DNA of 64,000 bases. It comes from Mycolicibacterium porcinum. Its GTDB lineage: Bacteria; Actinomycetota; Actinomycetes; Mycobacteriales; Mycobacteriaceae. This document shows, in pieces, positions 1 through 9,127 of the stretch. The translations under genes and the position numbers were made by a program. Each line of letters opens with the position of its first letter. Within the stretch, counting starts at the first letter, position 1. The DNA is taken from contig MSTD01000008.1 in the NCBI GenBank assembly GCA_001942045.1, positions 85,643 to 149,642 on the forward strand, given 5' to 3'. Under the pieces are notes generated by a model, which saw only the letters and a program-made list of their open reading frames with translations, was not told the DNA's origin and made no database searches.

Positions 1-705
1 GTCGGGATAAGTGGCGGTGGCCATGCCGGAGAGCACGTCACCGCGCGGCTCGCGCCGGCGCTCCGCGAGATATCCGGCGAACTTGTCGTCCAGGTACTGC
101 AGTGGGTCCAGCCCCACCGGCTCGCCGTCGAGCGCGCCGACCCGGTTGCCCTCCGGCCGCTCGGCGCCCAGCGCGGCAAGGAATTCGGGGCGGTCCTCCT
201 CAGGAACACCCAGCAGGTCGATGATCGCGGAGGTGGCGAACGGCTTGGCGTACTCCGACAGGAACTCGCATCTGCCGTTGTCGAGGAACCGGTCGAGCTG
301 GCGGTCGACCAGCTGCCACATGTAGTCCTCGTTCTCCTTGAGCCGGCGCGGCGTCAGCAGCTTGCTCAGCAGCGAGCGGGCCCGCTCATGCTGCGGCGGG
401 TCCATCACCACCATGTGCTCGTGGATCGGGAACAAGTGGCGGTGTGCCTCGATCTGCTCGCTGATGTCATCGCCCTCGGGCACGAAGGGCAGCGGCGGGA
501 ACAGGCCGCCGATCGCGTTCACCGCAGAGAACGAGCCGTGGTCTTTGAAGGCGGCCATCACTTCCTGATAGCCCGTCACGGCGACCACGCCGTGGTGCGG
601 TTCGGCGAAGACCGGCCCATTACTGCGCAGGTACTCGTAATAGTCGTACGGGTCCTGGGCGACCGCCGGGTCGGCGAAGTAGTCGACGGAGGCGAGATCG
701 GTCAT
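1..705 (-). CDS. Cytochrome P450 (3' end outside window)
   Basis: Monooxygenase that would hydroxylate a hydrophobic substrate using electrons from the ferredoxin encoded just upstream. The ATG at 705 starts 235 visible codons; the part with the heme-binding cysteine loop lies beyond the left edge, so the heme site cannot be checked. Visible P450 traits are the N-terminal FADPAVAQDPYDYYEYLR region, the C-helix motif DPPQHERAR (about residues 102-110) and, near the edge, RRREPRGDVLSGM, the usual segment before the I helix. It starts 3 nt after the ferredoxin stop, so the two are co-transcribed. I cannot assign a CYP number. The neighbouring mycofactocin-type alcohol dehydrogenase suggests that the alcohol formed here is oxidised further. 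Confidence 0.93.
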   Translation of the reverse strand, partial: MTDLASVDYFADPAVAQDPYDYYEYLRSNGPVFAEPHHGVVAVTGYQEVMAAFKDHGSFSAVNAIGGLFPPLPFVPEGDDISEQIEAHRHLFPIHEHMVVMDPPQHERARSLLSKLLTPRRLKENEDYMWQLVDRQLDRFLDNGRCEFLSEYAKPFATSAIIDLLGVPEEDRPEFLAALGAERPEGNRVGALDGEPVGLDPLQYLDDKFAGYLAERRREPRGDVLSGMATATYPD

Positions 706-708
706 GGC

Positions 709-945
709 TCACTGGCCTTTCGTGCTGGTGTTGAGCAGGCTGATCGCCTGGCGCGGGCAGGCGTCGACGGCAGATTTGACGTTGTCCCAGGTACCTTGAT
801 CCCACTGCCCGGTCACCGGGGCAGCACTGGCCACCTCGTCGTCGGACAGGTCGAACACCTCAGGGGCAAGTTGGATGCACAGGGCATGGCCTTCGCACAG
901 ACCGGCGTCCACCCGGACCCGGGTCGTGCTCATGTCGTGGAGCAT
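709..945 (-). CDS. 3Fe-4S ferredoxin, P450 partner
   Basis: Small electron carrier (78 aa). Cysteines C17, C23 and C63-Pro, with Gly-His (19-20) where a four-cysteine ferredoxin has its second cysteine, give the pattern C-x2-H-x2-C...CP of actinobacterial 3Fe-4S ferredoxins that feed P450s. The ATG at 945 has a GAGGA element about 6 nt upstream; a second ATG at 933 is possible. First gene of the ferredoxin-P450 pair. The palindromic operator at 965-982 lies about 20 bp before its start, opposite the divergent TetR gene. Confidence 0.9.
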   Translation of the reverse strand: MLHDMSTTRVRVDAGLCEGHALCIQLAPEVFDLSDDEVASAAPVTGQWDQGTWDNVKSAVDACPRQAISLLNTSTKGQ

Positions 946-964
946 CTGTTTCCTCAGTTCTAAA

Positions 965-982
965 TTTGATCAGTCGATCAAA
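965..982. promoter_or_regulatory. Palindromic operator, copy 1 (TTTGATC-4-GATCAAA)
   Basis: Perfect inverted repeat with 7-bp arms and a 4-bp spacer, between the divergent ferredoxin and TetR genes. The block from 965 to 988 recurs base for base at 2528-2551 in front of the dehydrogenase gene. Position and identity suggest the binding site of the TetR protein encoded at 1087. Confidence 0.75.
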
Positions 983-1086
983 CCGTTAGGATGGCTCATG
1001 CTTACCACCCCCGGCCTTCGGCGGTCAAGGTTCTCTGCGAGAACGAAATACCTGTTGTCGGGCAATGATTTTCGGAGGGTGCAGTG

Positions 1087-1677
1087 ATGGTGGCAGCACG
1101 GGCGGCCAAGGAGAAGGACGCGGGCACCCGCAAGCGGCTGATCGAGGCGACCGCCCAGGTCATCCGGGACGAGGGCTACGCCGCAGCCACCACCCGGCGC
1201 ATCGCCGCCGTGGCCGGTGTCCGCTCGGCGCTCGTCTACTACTACTTCGACACCCTCGACGACCTGTACATCGCGGTACTGCGCAGCGGCGCCGACGCGG
1301 CCCTGGCCCGGCTGCGCGAGGCCATCACCACCGACGATCCGCTCCGGGCCCTGTGGCTGATCAACTCCGACTCGCGGGTGACCGGGCTGAACACCGAGTT
1401 CATGGCGCTGGCCAATCACCGCAAGGCGATCGGCGTCGAACTCAAGACGTACTCCGAGCGGGTCCGCGACATCGAGGCCACCGCCATGGCCGGCGTCCTC
1501 CGCGCCCACGGTGTGGACATGGAGGAGTTCCCGCCGGTGGTGATGTCGATGCTGCTCACCCAGTCCGCCCGCAGCCTGTGCAACGAAGAGGCGGTCGGCG
1601 TGACCGAGGGCCACGCCGAGTTCCGCGCCTTCGTCGAACGATTCCTGCGCCGGTTCGGCACCGCGTCCGCTACTTGA
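1087..1677 (+). CDS. TetR-family regulator of the P450/dehydrogenase module
   Basis: 196-aa TetR-type repressor. The N-terminal helix-turn-helix (about residues 15-60) shows the usual pattern, with [20 protein letters not shown] followed by YYFDTLDDLY; the C-terminal half is a variable ligand domain. ATG at 1087 is chosen because GGAGGG at 1074-1079 is well spaced; a GTG lies directly before it at 1084. It is divergent from ferredoxin-P450 and convergent with the dehydrogenase, which it overlaps by 8 nt at the 3' end. Two identical palindromes flank the module, so it probably controls both transcripts and itself. The inducer is unknown; a P450 substrate or product is the simple guess. Confidence 0.9.
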   Translation: MVAARAAKEKDAGTRKRLIEATAQVIRDEGYAAATTRRIAAVAGVRSALVYYYFDTLDDLYIAVLRSGADAALARLREAITTDDPLRALWLINSDSRVTGLNTEFMALANHRKAIGVELKTYSERVRDIEATAMAGVLRAHGVDMEEFPPVVMSMLLTQSARSLCNEEAVGVTEGHAEFRAFVERFLRRFGTASAT

Positions 1678-2509
1678 GCATGCTGCCCGCGTCGACCGTG
1701 ACCGGCAGGCCGGTGATGTAGCGGGCCTCGTCGGAGGCCAGGAACAGCACCGCGTTGCTGATGTCGACGGGCTCCACCCAGCCGACGGGGAGCACGTGCA
1801 TCAACTGGGCGACCACCGCCATGTCGTCGGGACCCGGATTCTCGAGGTCGGGACGGAACAGCCTCATCGTCCCCTCGTTCATGAACATCGGGGTGTTCAC
1901 GTTGGTCGGGCACACCGAGTTCACCCGGATCGAATGCTGGCCCAACTCCACCGCGAAGCTGCGCATCAGGCCGATTACGCCGTGCTTGGCCGCGATGTAG
2001 TGACCGGTGTTCGGGTAGGCCTTGAGCCCGCCGACCGAGCTGGTCAGTACGATCGAGCCACCCCGTCCACCGGAAATCAGGTGTGGTACTGCGGCTTTCA
2101 CGGTTTTCCAGACGCCAGACAGGTTGACGCCGATCATGTCGTCCCAGTCGGATTCCTTGGTCTCGTGCAGCACGTCGCCACCGTTGCCGATACCGGCGTT
2201 GGCGACCACGATGTCGAGCCGGCCGAACTGCTCGACACCGCCGTCGACGGCCTCCTTGAGCGCATCGAAATCACGCACGTCCAGCTCCGCGGTGACGATG
2301 CGGCGATCCAGCCCCTTGACCAGATCCGCGGTCTCGGCCAGATCATCGGGGGTCGAGGCCGGGATCGCGCTGGTGTCGGTAACCGGGCGGCAGACGTCGA
2401 CGGCGATGATGTCGGCACCTTCTTGCGCCAATCGCAACGCGTGGCTGCGCCCCTGCCCGCGTGCCGCCCCGGTTACCAGAGCAACCTTGCCCTCGACTCT
2501 GCCTGCCAT
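1670..2509 (-). CDS. Mycofactocin-type SDR oxidoreductase
   Basis: 279-aa short-chain dehydrogenase. The nucleotide motif TGAARGQGRSHA is near residues 14-25, NAG near 104-106, and the catalytic Ser with Tyr-x3-Lys is in GHYIAAKHG. After VDVCRPV it carries the extra loop (TDTSAIPASTPDDL...) typical of the carveol-dehydrogenase-like clade whose bound nicotinamide is thought to be reoxidised through mycofactocin. It likely oxidises the alcohol made by the neighbouring P450 (inference from context). Start ATG 2509. The second copy of the operator lies 19 bp upstream, so expression should follow that of the P450. Confidence 0.9.
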   Translation of the reverse strand: MAGRVEGKVALVTGAARGQGRSHALRLAQEGADIIAVDVCRPVTDTSAIPASTPDDLAETADLVKGLDRRIVTAELDVRDFDALKEAVDGGVEQFGRLDIVVANAGIGNGGDVLHETKESDWDDMIGVNLSGVWKTVKAAVPHLISGGRGGSIVLTSSVGGLKAYPNTGHYIAAKHGVIGLMRSFAVELGQHSIRVNSVCPTNVNTPMFMNEGTMRLFRPDLENPGPDDMAVVAQLMHVLPVGWVEPVDISNAVLFLASDEARYITGLPVTVDAGSMLK

Positions 2510-2527
2510 TGGCTATCCTTTCGATGA

Positions 2528-2545
2528 TTTGATCAGTCGATCAAA
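2528..2545. promoter_or_regulatory. Palindromic operator, copy 2 (TTTGATC-4-GATCAAA)
   Basis: Identical to the palindrome at 965-982, and the identity continues to 2551. It sits 19 bp before the dehydrogenase start. A weaker related palindrome (CTGATC-4-GGTCAG, one mismatch) follows at 2582-2597. Confidence 0.75.
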
Positions 2546-2623
2546 CCGTTACATTTGGCTGGCTATTTGTCAATGGATGTTCTGATCAATCGGTCAGCGG
2601 GATGGCACGTGACCGATACGAAA

Positions 2624-2653
2624 CTGGGCCCCACCCTCACGGATGGGGCCCAG
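2624..2653 (-). terminator. Hairpin terminator after the exported-protein gene
   Basis: Perfect 10-bp stem (CTGGGCCCCA / TGGGGCCCAG) with a 10-nt loop, 16 nt after the stop of the gene at 2669, followed on the minus strand by a short T-rich stretch. Confidence 0.7.
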
Positions 2654-2668
2654 CTACGCAGCTTTCAA

Positions 2669-4150
2669 TTACTCGGACGAGCCCGAGCTGCCCTTGGAGT
2701 CGCCGGCACCCTTGGAATCGGCCTTGGTCTCCTTGGTCTTGGTTTCCTTGACCTTGGCTGCCTTGGTTTCCTTGGCCTCCTTGGCCTTGGCCTGCCGGGC
2801 TTCCTTGGCCTCGTTGATCTTGGCCTTGATCCGGTCGGCCACCTTCGTCTTGCCCGTGGTCTTGGCATCGGTGGTCACCGACTTGTCAGCGGCGGGCGTC
2901 GCAGCGGGTTCGGCGGCAACCTCATCCGTCGTGGTCGCAGCGGCAGTCGCGGCCGGCGCCTCCACCTTCACGGACTCGACAGCCGGGGTTTCAGCCTTCA
3001 CCGACTCGACCGCATTCTTCGCGGACTCGACAGCCGGGCTCTCAGGCTTCGCGGCCTCGACGGCGGCCTCATCCTTCGGAGCCTCGACGACCGCGTCGGT
3101 CAACGCCGCCTCGGGCGTAACCGCGGACACCAGCTGAGCGGTGACGCTCGTCGGCACCGCCGACGGGGCCGGCTCCTCCGGGGTGTTGTCAATGGCCTCG
3201 GCGAACTTCTTGGGGAGGTTGACCAGAAGGTTCTGCAGCAACCCCGGGACGGTCCTGGCGCCGCCCTGCTCGTCCGGCTCGGCGAACGTAAGCAACGCCG
3301 GCCACTCGGTGTAGTTCACGGAGCCCGAGTCGGGATCGGCATCGGAGTAGTCGAATCCGTTGAGCGCGGCGTTGACCAGAATTCCCGGCGTGTTGACCAC
3401 GGCGTTGAAGGCCCCCTGGGCATCGCCCGCGGCCACGCTGGTGCTGATCGCCTCGGCAACGCGGGCGAGCTCGAACGCCGGGCCACTGACCGTGGCGAAG
3501 GCACCCTGGAACAGGGCGCTCACGACGACGCTCGACGTGAAGGTCGCGGCGATCAGATTGGTGAAGTTCTGCGCCATCTGCTCCGGAATGCCGGTCAGAT
3601 ACTCCGTCCCGTTGCGCGGAATGCCCGACAGAATGAAGCCAGGAGCGATCAACGAGCCGAAGGCCCCCTGGAACGCGTACAGCATCGAGTGGTTGAACCA
3701 CCGGTACGCCTCGCCGATATCGCCGGCCTCGAGTGCGGCTTGCGCCTGCGCCAGCTTTTCCTTCCCGTTGGCGCCGTTGTACCAGTTCTGCAGGTTGGTG
3801 GGAATGGCTGTGAATGCCTCGCCGAACTTCGCTGCGTAACCCTGCTGGTTCTCGAACACCTGGCTCAGGAACGGCGCGGGATTGTCAGCGATCGCGGCAC
3901 CGAGCAGCTCGAGGTTGCCGACCGTGTTGCCGAGCAGCGACCCGTAGACATCGACCGGGGAGGCGGTGGCATCCATCGAGGCCGTCAGGTCGTAGGCAAA
4001 GCTCTGCGCCTGCTGAATGACCGCCGTGTTCTGGGCGACCGGTGTTACCGCGATGGCACCGGCAGTCACCATTGCGGCGCCGGCGATAAGGAACTTGTCC
4101 TTGCGACTCGCCGCCACGGTATGGCCGGACGACAGGGCAGGTTGGGGCAC
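2669..4150 (-). CDS. Exported GjpA-like protein with lysine-rich C-terminal tail
   Basis: 493-aa exported protein of a mycobacterial family often labelled GjpA-like outer-membrane porin; that function is unproven. A hydrophobic segment at about 18-42 (AGAAMVTAGAIAVTPVAQ) looks like a signal sequence or anchor. Residues about 43-310 form the conserved part, with FGEAFTAIPTNLQNWYNG and FQGAFGSLIAPGFILSGIP. After about 320 the protein is low complexity: repeated PAVES(A/V)K units, then from about 430 a Lys/Ala/Glu-rich tail (KAKEAKETKAAKVKETKTK). GTG start at 4150 with AGGAG 5 nt upstream. Monocistronic: terminator behind, two iron-box-like sites in front. The lysine tail resembles in composition the surface-binding tails of adhesins such as HBHA, but this is only compositional. 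Confidence 0.8.
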   Translation of the reverse strand: MPQPALSSGHTVAASRKDKFLIAGAAMVTAGAIAVTPVAQNTAVIQQAQSFAYDLTASMDATASPVDVYGSLLGNTVGNLELLGAAIADNPAPFLSQVFENQQGYAAKFGEAFTAIPTNLQNWYNGANGKEKLAQAQAALEAGDIGEAYRWFNHSMLYAFQGAFGSLIAPGFILSGIPRNGTEYLTGIPEQMAQNFTNLIAATFTSSVVVSALFQGAFATVSGPAFELARVAEAISTSVAAGDAQGAFNAVVNTPGILVNAALNGFDYSDADPDSGSVNYTEWPALLTFAEPDEQGGARTVPGLLQNLLVNLPKKFAEAIDNTPEEPAPSAVPTSVTAQLVSAVTPEAALTDAVVEAPKDEAAVEAAKPESPAVESAKNAVESVKAETPAVESVKVEAPAATAAATTTDEVAAEPAATPAADKSVTTDAKTTGKTKVADRIKAKINEAKEARQAKAKEAKETKAAKVKETKTKETKADSKGAGDSKGSSGSSE

Positions 4151-4194
4151 GAAAACTCCTGAAAGCTGATAGTTGACTGAGGAACGACCAAAAA

Positions 4195-4213
4195 TTAGCT
4201 TAGGTTTCCCTAA
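4195..4213. promoter_or_regulatory. IdeR-like iron box 1
   Basis: Matches 15 of 19 positions of the mycobacterial IdeR consensus TTAGGTTAGGCTAACCTAA and lies 45-63 bp upstream of the exported-protein start, where a promoter is expected. Inferred from sequence only. Confidence 0.6.
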
Positions 4214-4219
4214 ATATCA

Positions 4220-4238
4220 ATAGGTATGCCTACCCTGA
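4220..4238. promoter_or_regulatory. IdeR-like iron box 2
   Basis: Matches 13 of 19 positions of the same consensus; its core TAGG-TATG-CCTA is an inverted repeat. It is about 25 bp from box 1, a tandem arrangement also seen at strongly IdeR-regulated promoters. Confidence 0.45.
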
Positions 4239-4272
4239 ATTCCGCCAGCGTAAATATGTGCTGAAACACGAA

Positions 4273-4302
4273 CTGGGCCCCCTCCCGAAGGAGAGGGCCC
4301 AG
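4273..4302 (-). terminator. Hairpin terminator of the hsaADCB operon
   Basis: Stem CTGGGCCC / GGGCCCAG (8 bp, extendable inwards through CTCC/GGAG with offsets), about 20 nt downstream of the hsaB stop. Confidence 0.7.
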
Positions 4303-4322
4303 TCGGTGTCAACGACGAAAAG

Positions 4323-4892
4323 TCAGAGCCAGGTGTCGGACGTGGTGGTCGTGAGGAACGCTTCCAGATCGTCACGCCACTGCGCCGGAGTGTTCTTGTC
4401 CGGCTCGATACCGGTGTACTCGCCGCGGTAGAACAGCAGCGGCCGAGGCTTACGCTTGGGAACCTCGGACAACGAGTGCACCGCACCGAACACCACGAAA
4501 TGGTCGCCACCGTCGTGTACGGAGTGCACGTTGCAGTCGATGTGGGCGAGGCTGCCGTCGATCACCGGAGAACCGAGTTCCGATGGCGTCCAGTCGATTC
4601 CGGCGAACTTGTCCGGAGCCTTGGAGCCGAACTGCGCGGACACATGCTGCTGCTTCTCGTGCAGCATGTTCACGCAGAACTTCCCACTGGCCTCGATGGC
4701 CTGCCATGCCCTCGACTGCTTGGTGGGGCAGAACAACACCAGCGGCGGGTCGAGCGACAACGCGGCGAACGACTGGCAGGCAAAGCCGATCGGCACGTCG
4801 TCGTGCAGGGTCGTGATGACCGTGACGCCAGTGCAGAACTGGCCGAGCACATTTCGGAAGGTGCGCGGATCGATCGGCTGAGCCTGTGTCAT
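4323..4892 (-). CDS. hsaB: HsaB, flavin reductase of the steroid 3-HSA monooxygenase
   Basis: 189-aa NAD(P)H:FMN reductase that supplies reduced flavin to HsaA in cholesterol ring degradation. The flavin-reductase fold is seen in FCTGVTVITTLHDDVPIGFA and FAALSLDPPLVLFCPTKQS near the N-terminus and in HFVVFGAVHSLSEVP further on. The reading frame stays open upstream to 5024, but that part overlaps hsaC in another frame; ATG 4892 (MTQAQPIDPRTFRNVLG) gives the family length and lies 13 nt after the hsaC stop. Last gene of hsaA-D-C-B, followed by a hairpin terminator. In M. tuberculosis, nat and other genes follow hsaB; here they are absent. Confidence 0.95.
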   Translation of the reverse strand: MTQAQPIDPRTFRNVLGQFCTGVTVITTLHDDVPIGFACQSFAALSLDPPLVLFCPTKQSRAWQAIEASGKFCVNMLHEKQQHVSAQFGSKAPDKFAGIDWTPSELGSPVIDGSLAHIDCNVHSVHDGGDHFVVFGAVHSLSEVPKRKPRPLLFYRGEYTGIEPDKNTPAQWRDDLEAFLTTTTSDTWL

Positions 4893-4905
4893 AGGAAACC
4901 CTGCG

Positions 4906-6687
<1,782 letters not shown>

Positions 6688-7878
6688 TCAGACCATCGTG
6701 TCGGCCGGGGGCAGGCCGAACTCGTTGTTGCCGAAGATCAGGTAGGCACGCTCGGGATCGTTGGCGGCATGCACGCGCCCGGCGTGCGCATCACGCCAGA
6801 ACCGCTGCACCGGAGCGTCGTTGGACAGCGCGGTGGCACCCGAAGCCTCGAAGAGACGGTCGATCGAGGCGATCGCGCGGCCGGTGGCACGCACCTGATC
6901 GCGACGGGCCCGGGCCCGCAGCTCGAACGGAATTTCCTCACCGGCGACCAGCAGCGCGTACTCGTCGGCGACGTTGCCGGACAGCTGACGCCAGGCGGCG
7001 TCGATGTCGCTGGCCGCCTCGGCGATGCGGATCTTGGCGAACGGATCGTCCTTGGCCTTCTCGCCGGCGAACGCGGCGCGGACCCGCTTGCCCTGGTGCT
7101 CGACGTGTGCGTCGTAGGCACCGTAGGCCATACCGACGATCGGCGCCGAGATGGTGGTGGGATGGATCGTGCCCCAAGGCATCTTGTACACCGGAGCGGT
7201 GTTCGTCTGGTAACCGCCGGCGGTGCCGTCGTTCATCGCCTTGTAGGACAGGAAGCGGTGCTTGGGCACGAACACGTCCTTGACCACGACGGTGTTGCTG
7301 CCGGTGCCGCGCAGGCCGACGACGTTCCAGACGTCGTCGATCTGGTAGTCGGTGCGCGGGATCAGGAAGCTGCCGAAGTCGACCGGGCGGCCGTCCTTGA
7401 TGACCGGGCCGCCGAGGAAGGCCCAGGTGGCGTGGTCGCAACCGGAGGACCAGTTCCAGGCGCCGTTGACGATGTAGCCGTCGCCGGCCTCGGTCACGGT
7501 GCCGGCACCCATCGGGGCGTACGAGGAGGAGATCCGAACCGAGGTGTCCTCACCCCAGACGTCTTCCTGGGCCTGCTGGTCGAACAGCGCCAGGTGCCAG
7601 TTGTGCACCCCGATGATGCCGGCCACCCAGCCGGTGGAACCGCAGGCGCTGGCCAGCCGCCGGACCGCCTCGTAGAAGATCGTCGGGTCGCACTGCAGGC
7701 CGCCCCACTGCTCGGGCTGCAGCAGCTTGAAGAAACCGATGTCTTCCAGCGCCTTGACGTTCGCGTCGGGCAGCTTGCGCAGATCCTCGGTCTCCTGAGC
7801 GCGCTCACGCAGCGTCGGCAACAGTTCATCGATGCCGGCCAGAACTGCCTGCACGTCACGCTGTTCAATGGATGTCAC
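6688..7878 (-). CDS. hsaA: HsaA, 3-HSA hydroxylase oxygenase component
   Basis: 396-aa flavin-dependent monooxygenase of the acyl-CoA dehydrogenase fold; with HsaB it hydroxylates 3-HSA to the catechol 3,4-DHSA. Recognisable segments are LQPEQWGGLQCDP, WSSGCDHATWAFLGG and LRGTGSNTVVVKDVFVP. The frame is open to 8073, but the GTG at 7878 (MTSIEQRDVQ) has a GGAGG 7 nt upstream and gives the family length of about 394. First gene of hsaADCB, divergent from kshB, with two KstR boxes in the 168 bp between them. Confidence 0.96.
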   Translation of the reverse strand: MTSIEQRDVQAVLAGIDELLPTLRERAQETEDLRKLPDANVKALEDIGFFKLLQPEQWGGLQCDPTIFYEAVRRLASACGSTGWVAGIIGVHNWHLALFDQQAQEDVWGEDTSVRISSSYAPMGAGTVTEAGDGYIVNGAWNWSSGCDHATWAFLGGPVIKDGRPVDFGSFLIPRTDYQIDDVWNVVGLRGTGSNTVVVKDVFVPKHRFLSYKAMNDGTAGGYQTNTAPVYKMPWGTIHPTTISAPIVGMAYGAYDAHVEHQGKRVRAAFAGEKAKDDPFAKIRIAEAASDIDAAWRQLSGNVADEYALLVAGEEIPFELRARARRDQVRATGRAIASIDRLFEASGATALSNDAPVQRFWRDAHAGRVHAANDPERAYLIFGNNEFGLPPADTMV

Positions 7879-7937
7879 GGAAATGCCTCCCAAGAATCGG
7901 ACTGCGATGAGCGCGAGCTGACCGCCTAGACAGAGAT

Positions 7938-7951
7938 TAGAACACGTTACG
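7938..7951. promoter_or_regulatory. KstR box (one mismatch)
   Basis: TAGAACACGTTACG fits the KstR motif TNNAACNNGTTNNA except for the last base. Located about 60 bp upstream of hsaA. Confidence 0.75.
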
Positions 7952-8006
7952 ATTTGTGTCGAGTAGCGGGTTGCAATGAGCGGCTGGACCTGGGCAAGTA
8001 TGTTTT

Positions 8007-8020
8007 TGTAACCTGTTCTA
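8007..8020. promoter_or_regulatory. KstR box (full match)
   Basis: TGTAACCTGTTCTA fits TNNAACNNGTTNNA at every fixed position. Located 26 bp before kshB, so one intergenic region probably represses both divergent transcripts. Confidence 0.85.
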
Positions 8021-8046
8021 GTTATGAGTGAAGAGAGGGGCCAGCC

Positions 8047-9105
8047 GTGACCGATGAGCCACTGGGCAGCCATGTCCTCGAACTGCAGGTGAGCGCCGTC
8101 ATCGAGGAGACCGCCGACGCGCGGTCTCTGGTGTTCAGCGTTCCCGAGGGTTCGAGCATCCCTGCCGACCGGTTGCGCTACGCCCCAGGCCAGTTCCTGA
8201 CCTTGCGGGTGCCGAGCGATCGCACCGGCTCGGTGGCCCGCTGCTACTCGCTGTCAAGCTCGCCGGTGACCGACGACCAGCTGACCGTCACGGTCAAGCG
8301 GACCGCCGACGGCTACGCGTCGAACTGGCTGTGCGACAACGCACACGCCGGGATGCGCATGCACGTGCTGGCCCCGTCCGGGACGTTCGTGCCCAAGGAT
8401 CTCGACACCGACTTCCTGCTGCTGGCCGCGGGCAGCGGCATCACGCCGATGATGGCGATCTGCAAGTCCGCGCTCGCCGAGGGCAGCGGCAACGTCGTCC
8501 TCGTCTACGCCAACCGCGACGAAAACTCCGTCATCTTCGGCGCGGCGCTGCGCGAGCTGGCCGCCAAGTACCCGGATCGGTTCACCGTCGTGCACTGGCT
8601 CGAGACCGTGCAAGGGCTGCCCAGCCCCGCCGCGCTGGCCGGACTCGTCGCGCCCTACGCGTCGCGCGAAGCCTTCATCTGTGGGCCCGGACCGTTCATG
8701 GCCGCCGCCGAGCAGGCGCTGCAGCAGGCCGGCGCCGCCGACGAGCGCATCCACATCGAGGTGTTCAAGTCCCTGGACTCCGACCCGTTCGCCGCCGTGG
8801 TCATCGAAGAAGACGACAGCGACCAGGGGCCGGCCACCGCGGTCGTCACCCTCGACGGCACCACCCACGAAGTCCGCTGGCCGCGTTCGGCCACACTGCT
8901 CGACGTGCTGCTGGACAAGGGCCTGGACGCACCGTTCTCCTGCCGCGAAGGCCATTGCGGCGCCTGCGCGGTGCTCAAGAAGTCCGGAGACGTCGAGATG
9001 AAGATCAACGACGTGCTCGAACCCTCCGACCTCGAGGAGGGCCTGATCCTGGGTTGCCAGGCCACGCCGGTGTCAGATTCGGTCGAAGTCACCTACGACG
9101 AGTAA
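8047..9105 (+). CDS. kshB: KshB, reductase of 3-ketosteroid 9-alpha-hydroxylase
   Basis: 352-aa electron-transfer protein that passes electrons from NADH to the Rieske oxygenase KshA, which opens steroid ring B. Domain order: FAD domain with RCYSLSS (65-71), NAD domain with AAGSGITPM (127-135) and CGPGPFM (212-218), and a C-terminal plant-type 2Fe-2S domain with C299, C304, C307 and C337. GTG start at 8047 after AGAGGGG. Divergent from hsaA with shared KstR boxes. KshA is not in the window. Confidence 0.96.
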   Translation: MTDEPLGSHVLELQVSAVIEETADARSLVFSVPEGSSIPADRLRYAPGQFLTLRVPSDRTGSVARCYSLSSSPVTDDQLTVTVKRTADGYASNWLCDNAHAGMRMHVLAPSGTFVPKDLDTDFLLLAAGSGITPMMAICKSALAEGSGNVVLVYANRDENSVIFGAALRELAAKYPDRFTVVHWLETVQGLPSPAALAGLVAPYASREAFICGPGPFMAAAEQALQQAGAADERIHIEVFKSLDSDPFAAVVIEEDDSDQGPATAVVTLDGTTHEVRWPRSATLLDVLLDKGLDAPFSCREGHCGACAVLKKSGDVEMKINDVLEPSDLEEGLILGCQATPVSDSVEVTYDE

Positions 9106-9127
9106 CGAGCGGATACCTTTCTTGACG

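Noticed and set aside
2555..4162. 535-codon open frame on the plus strand, Gly/Leu/Arg-rich
   Set aside because: Antisense to the exported GjpA-like protein; its repeats only mirror the Lys/Ala repeats on the other strand.
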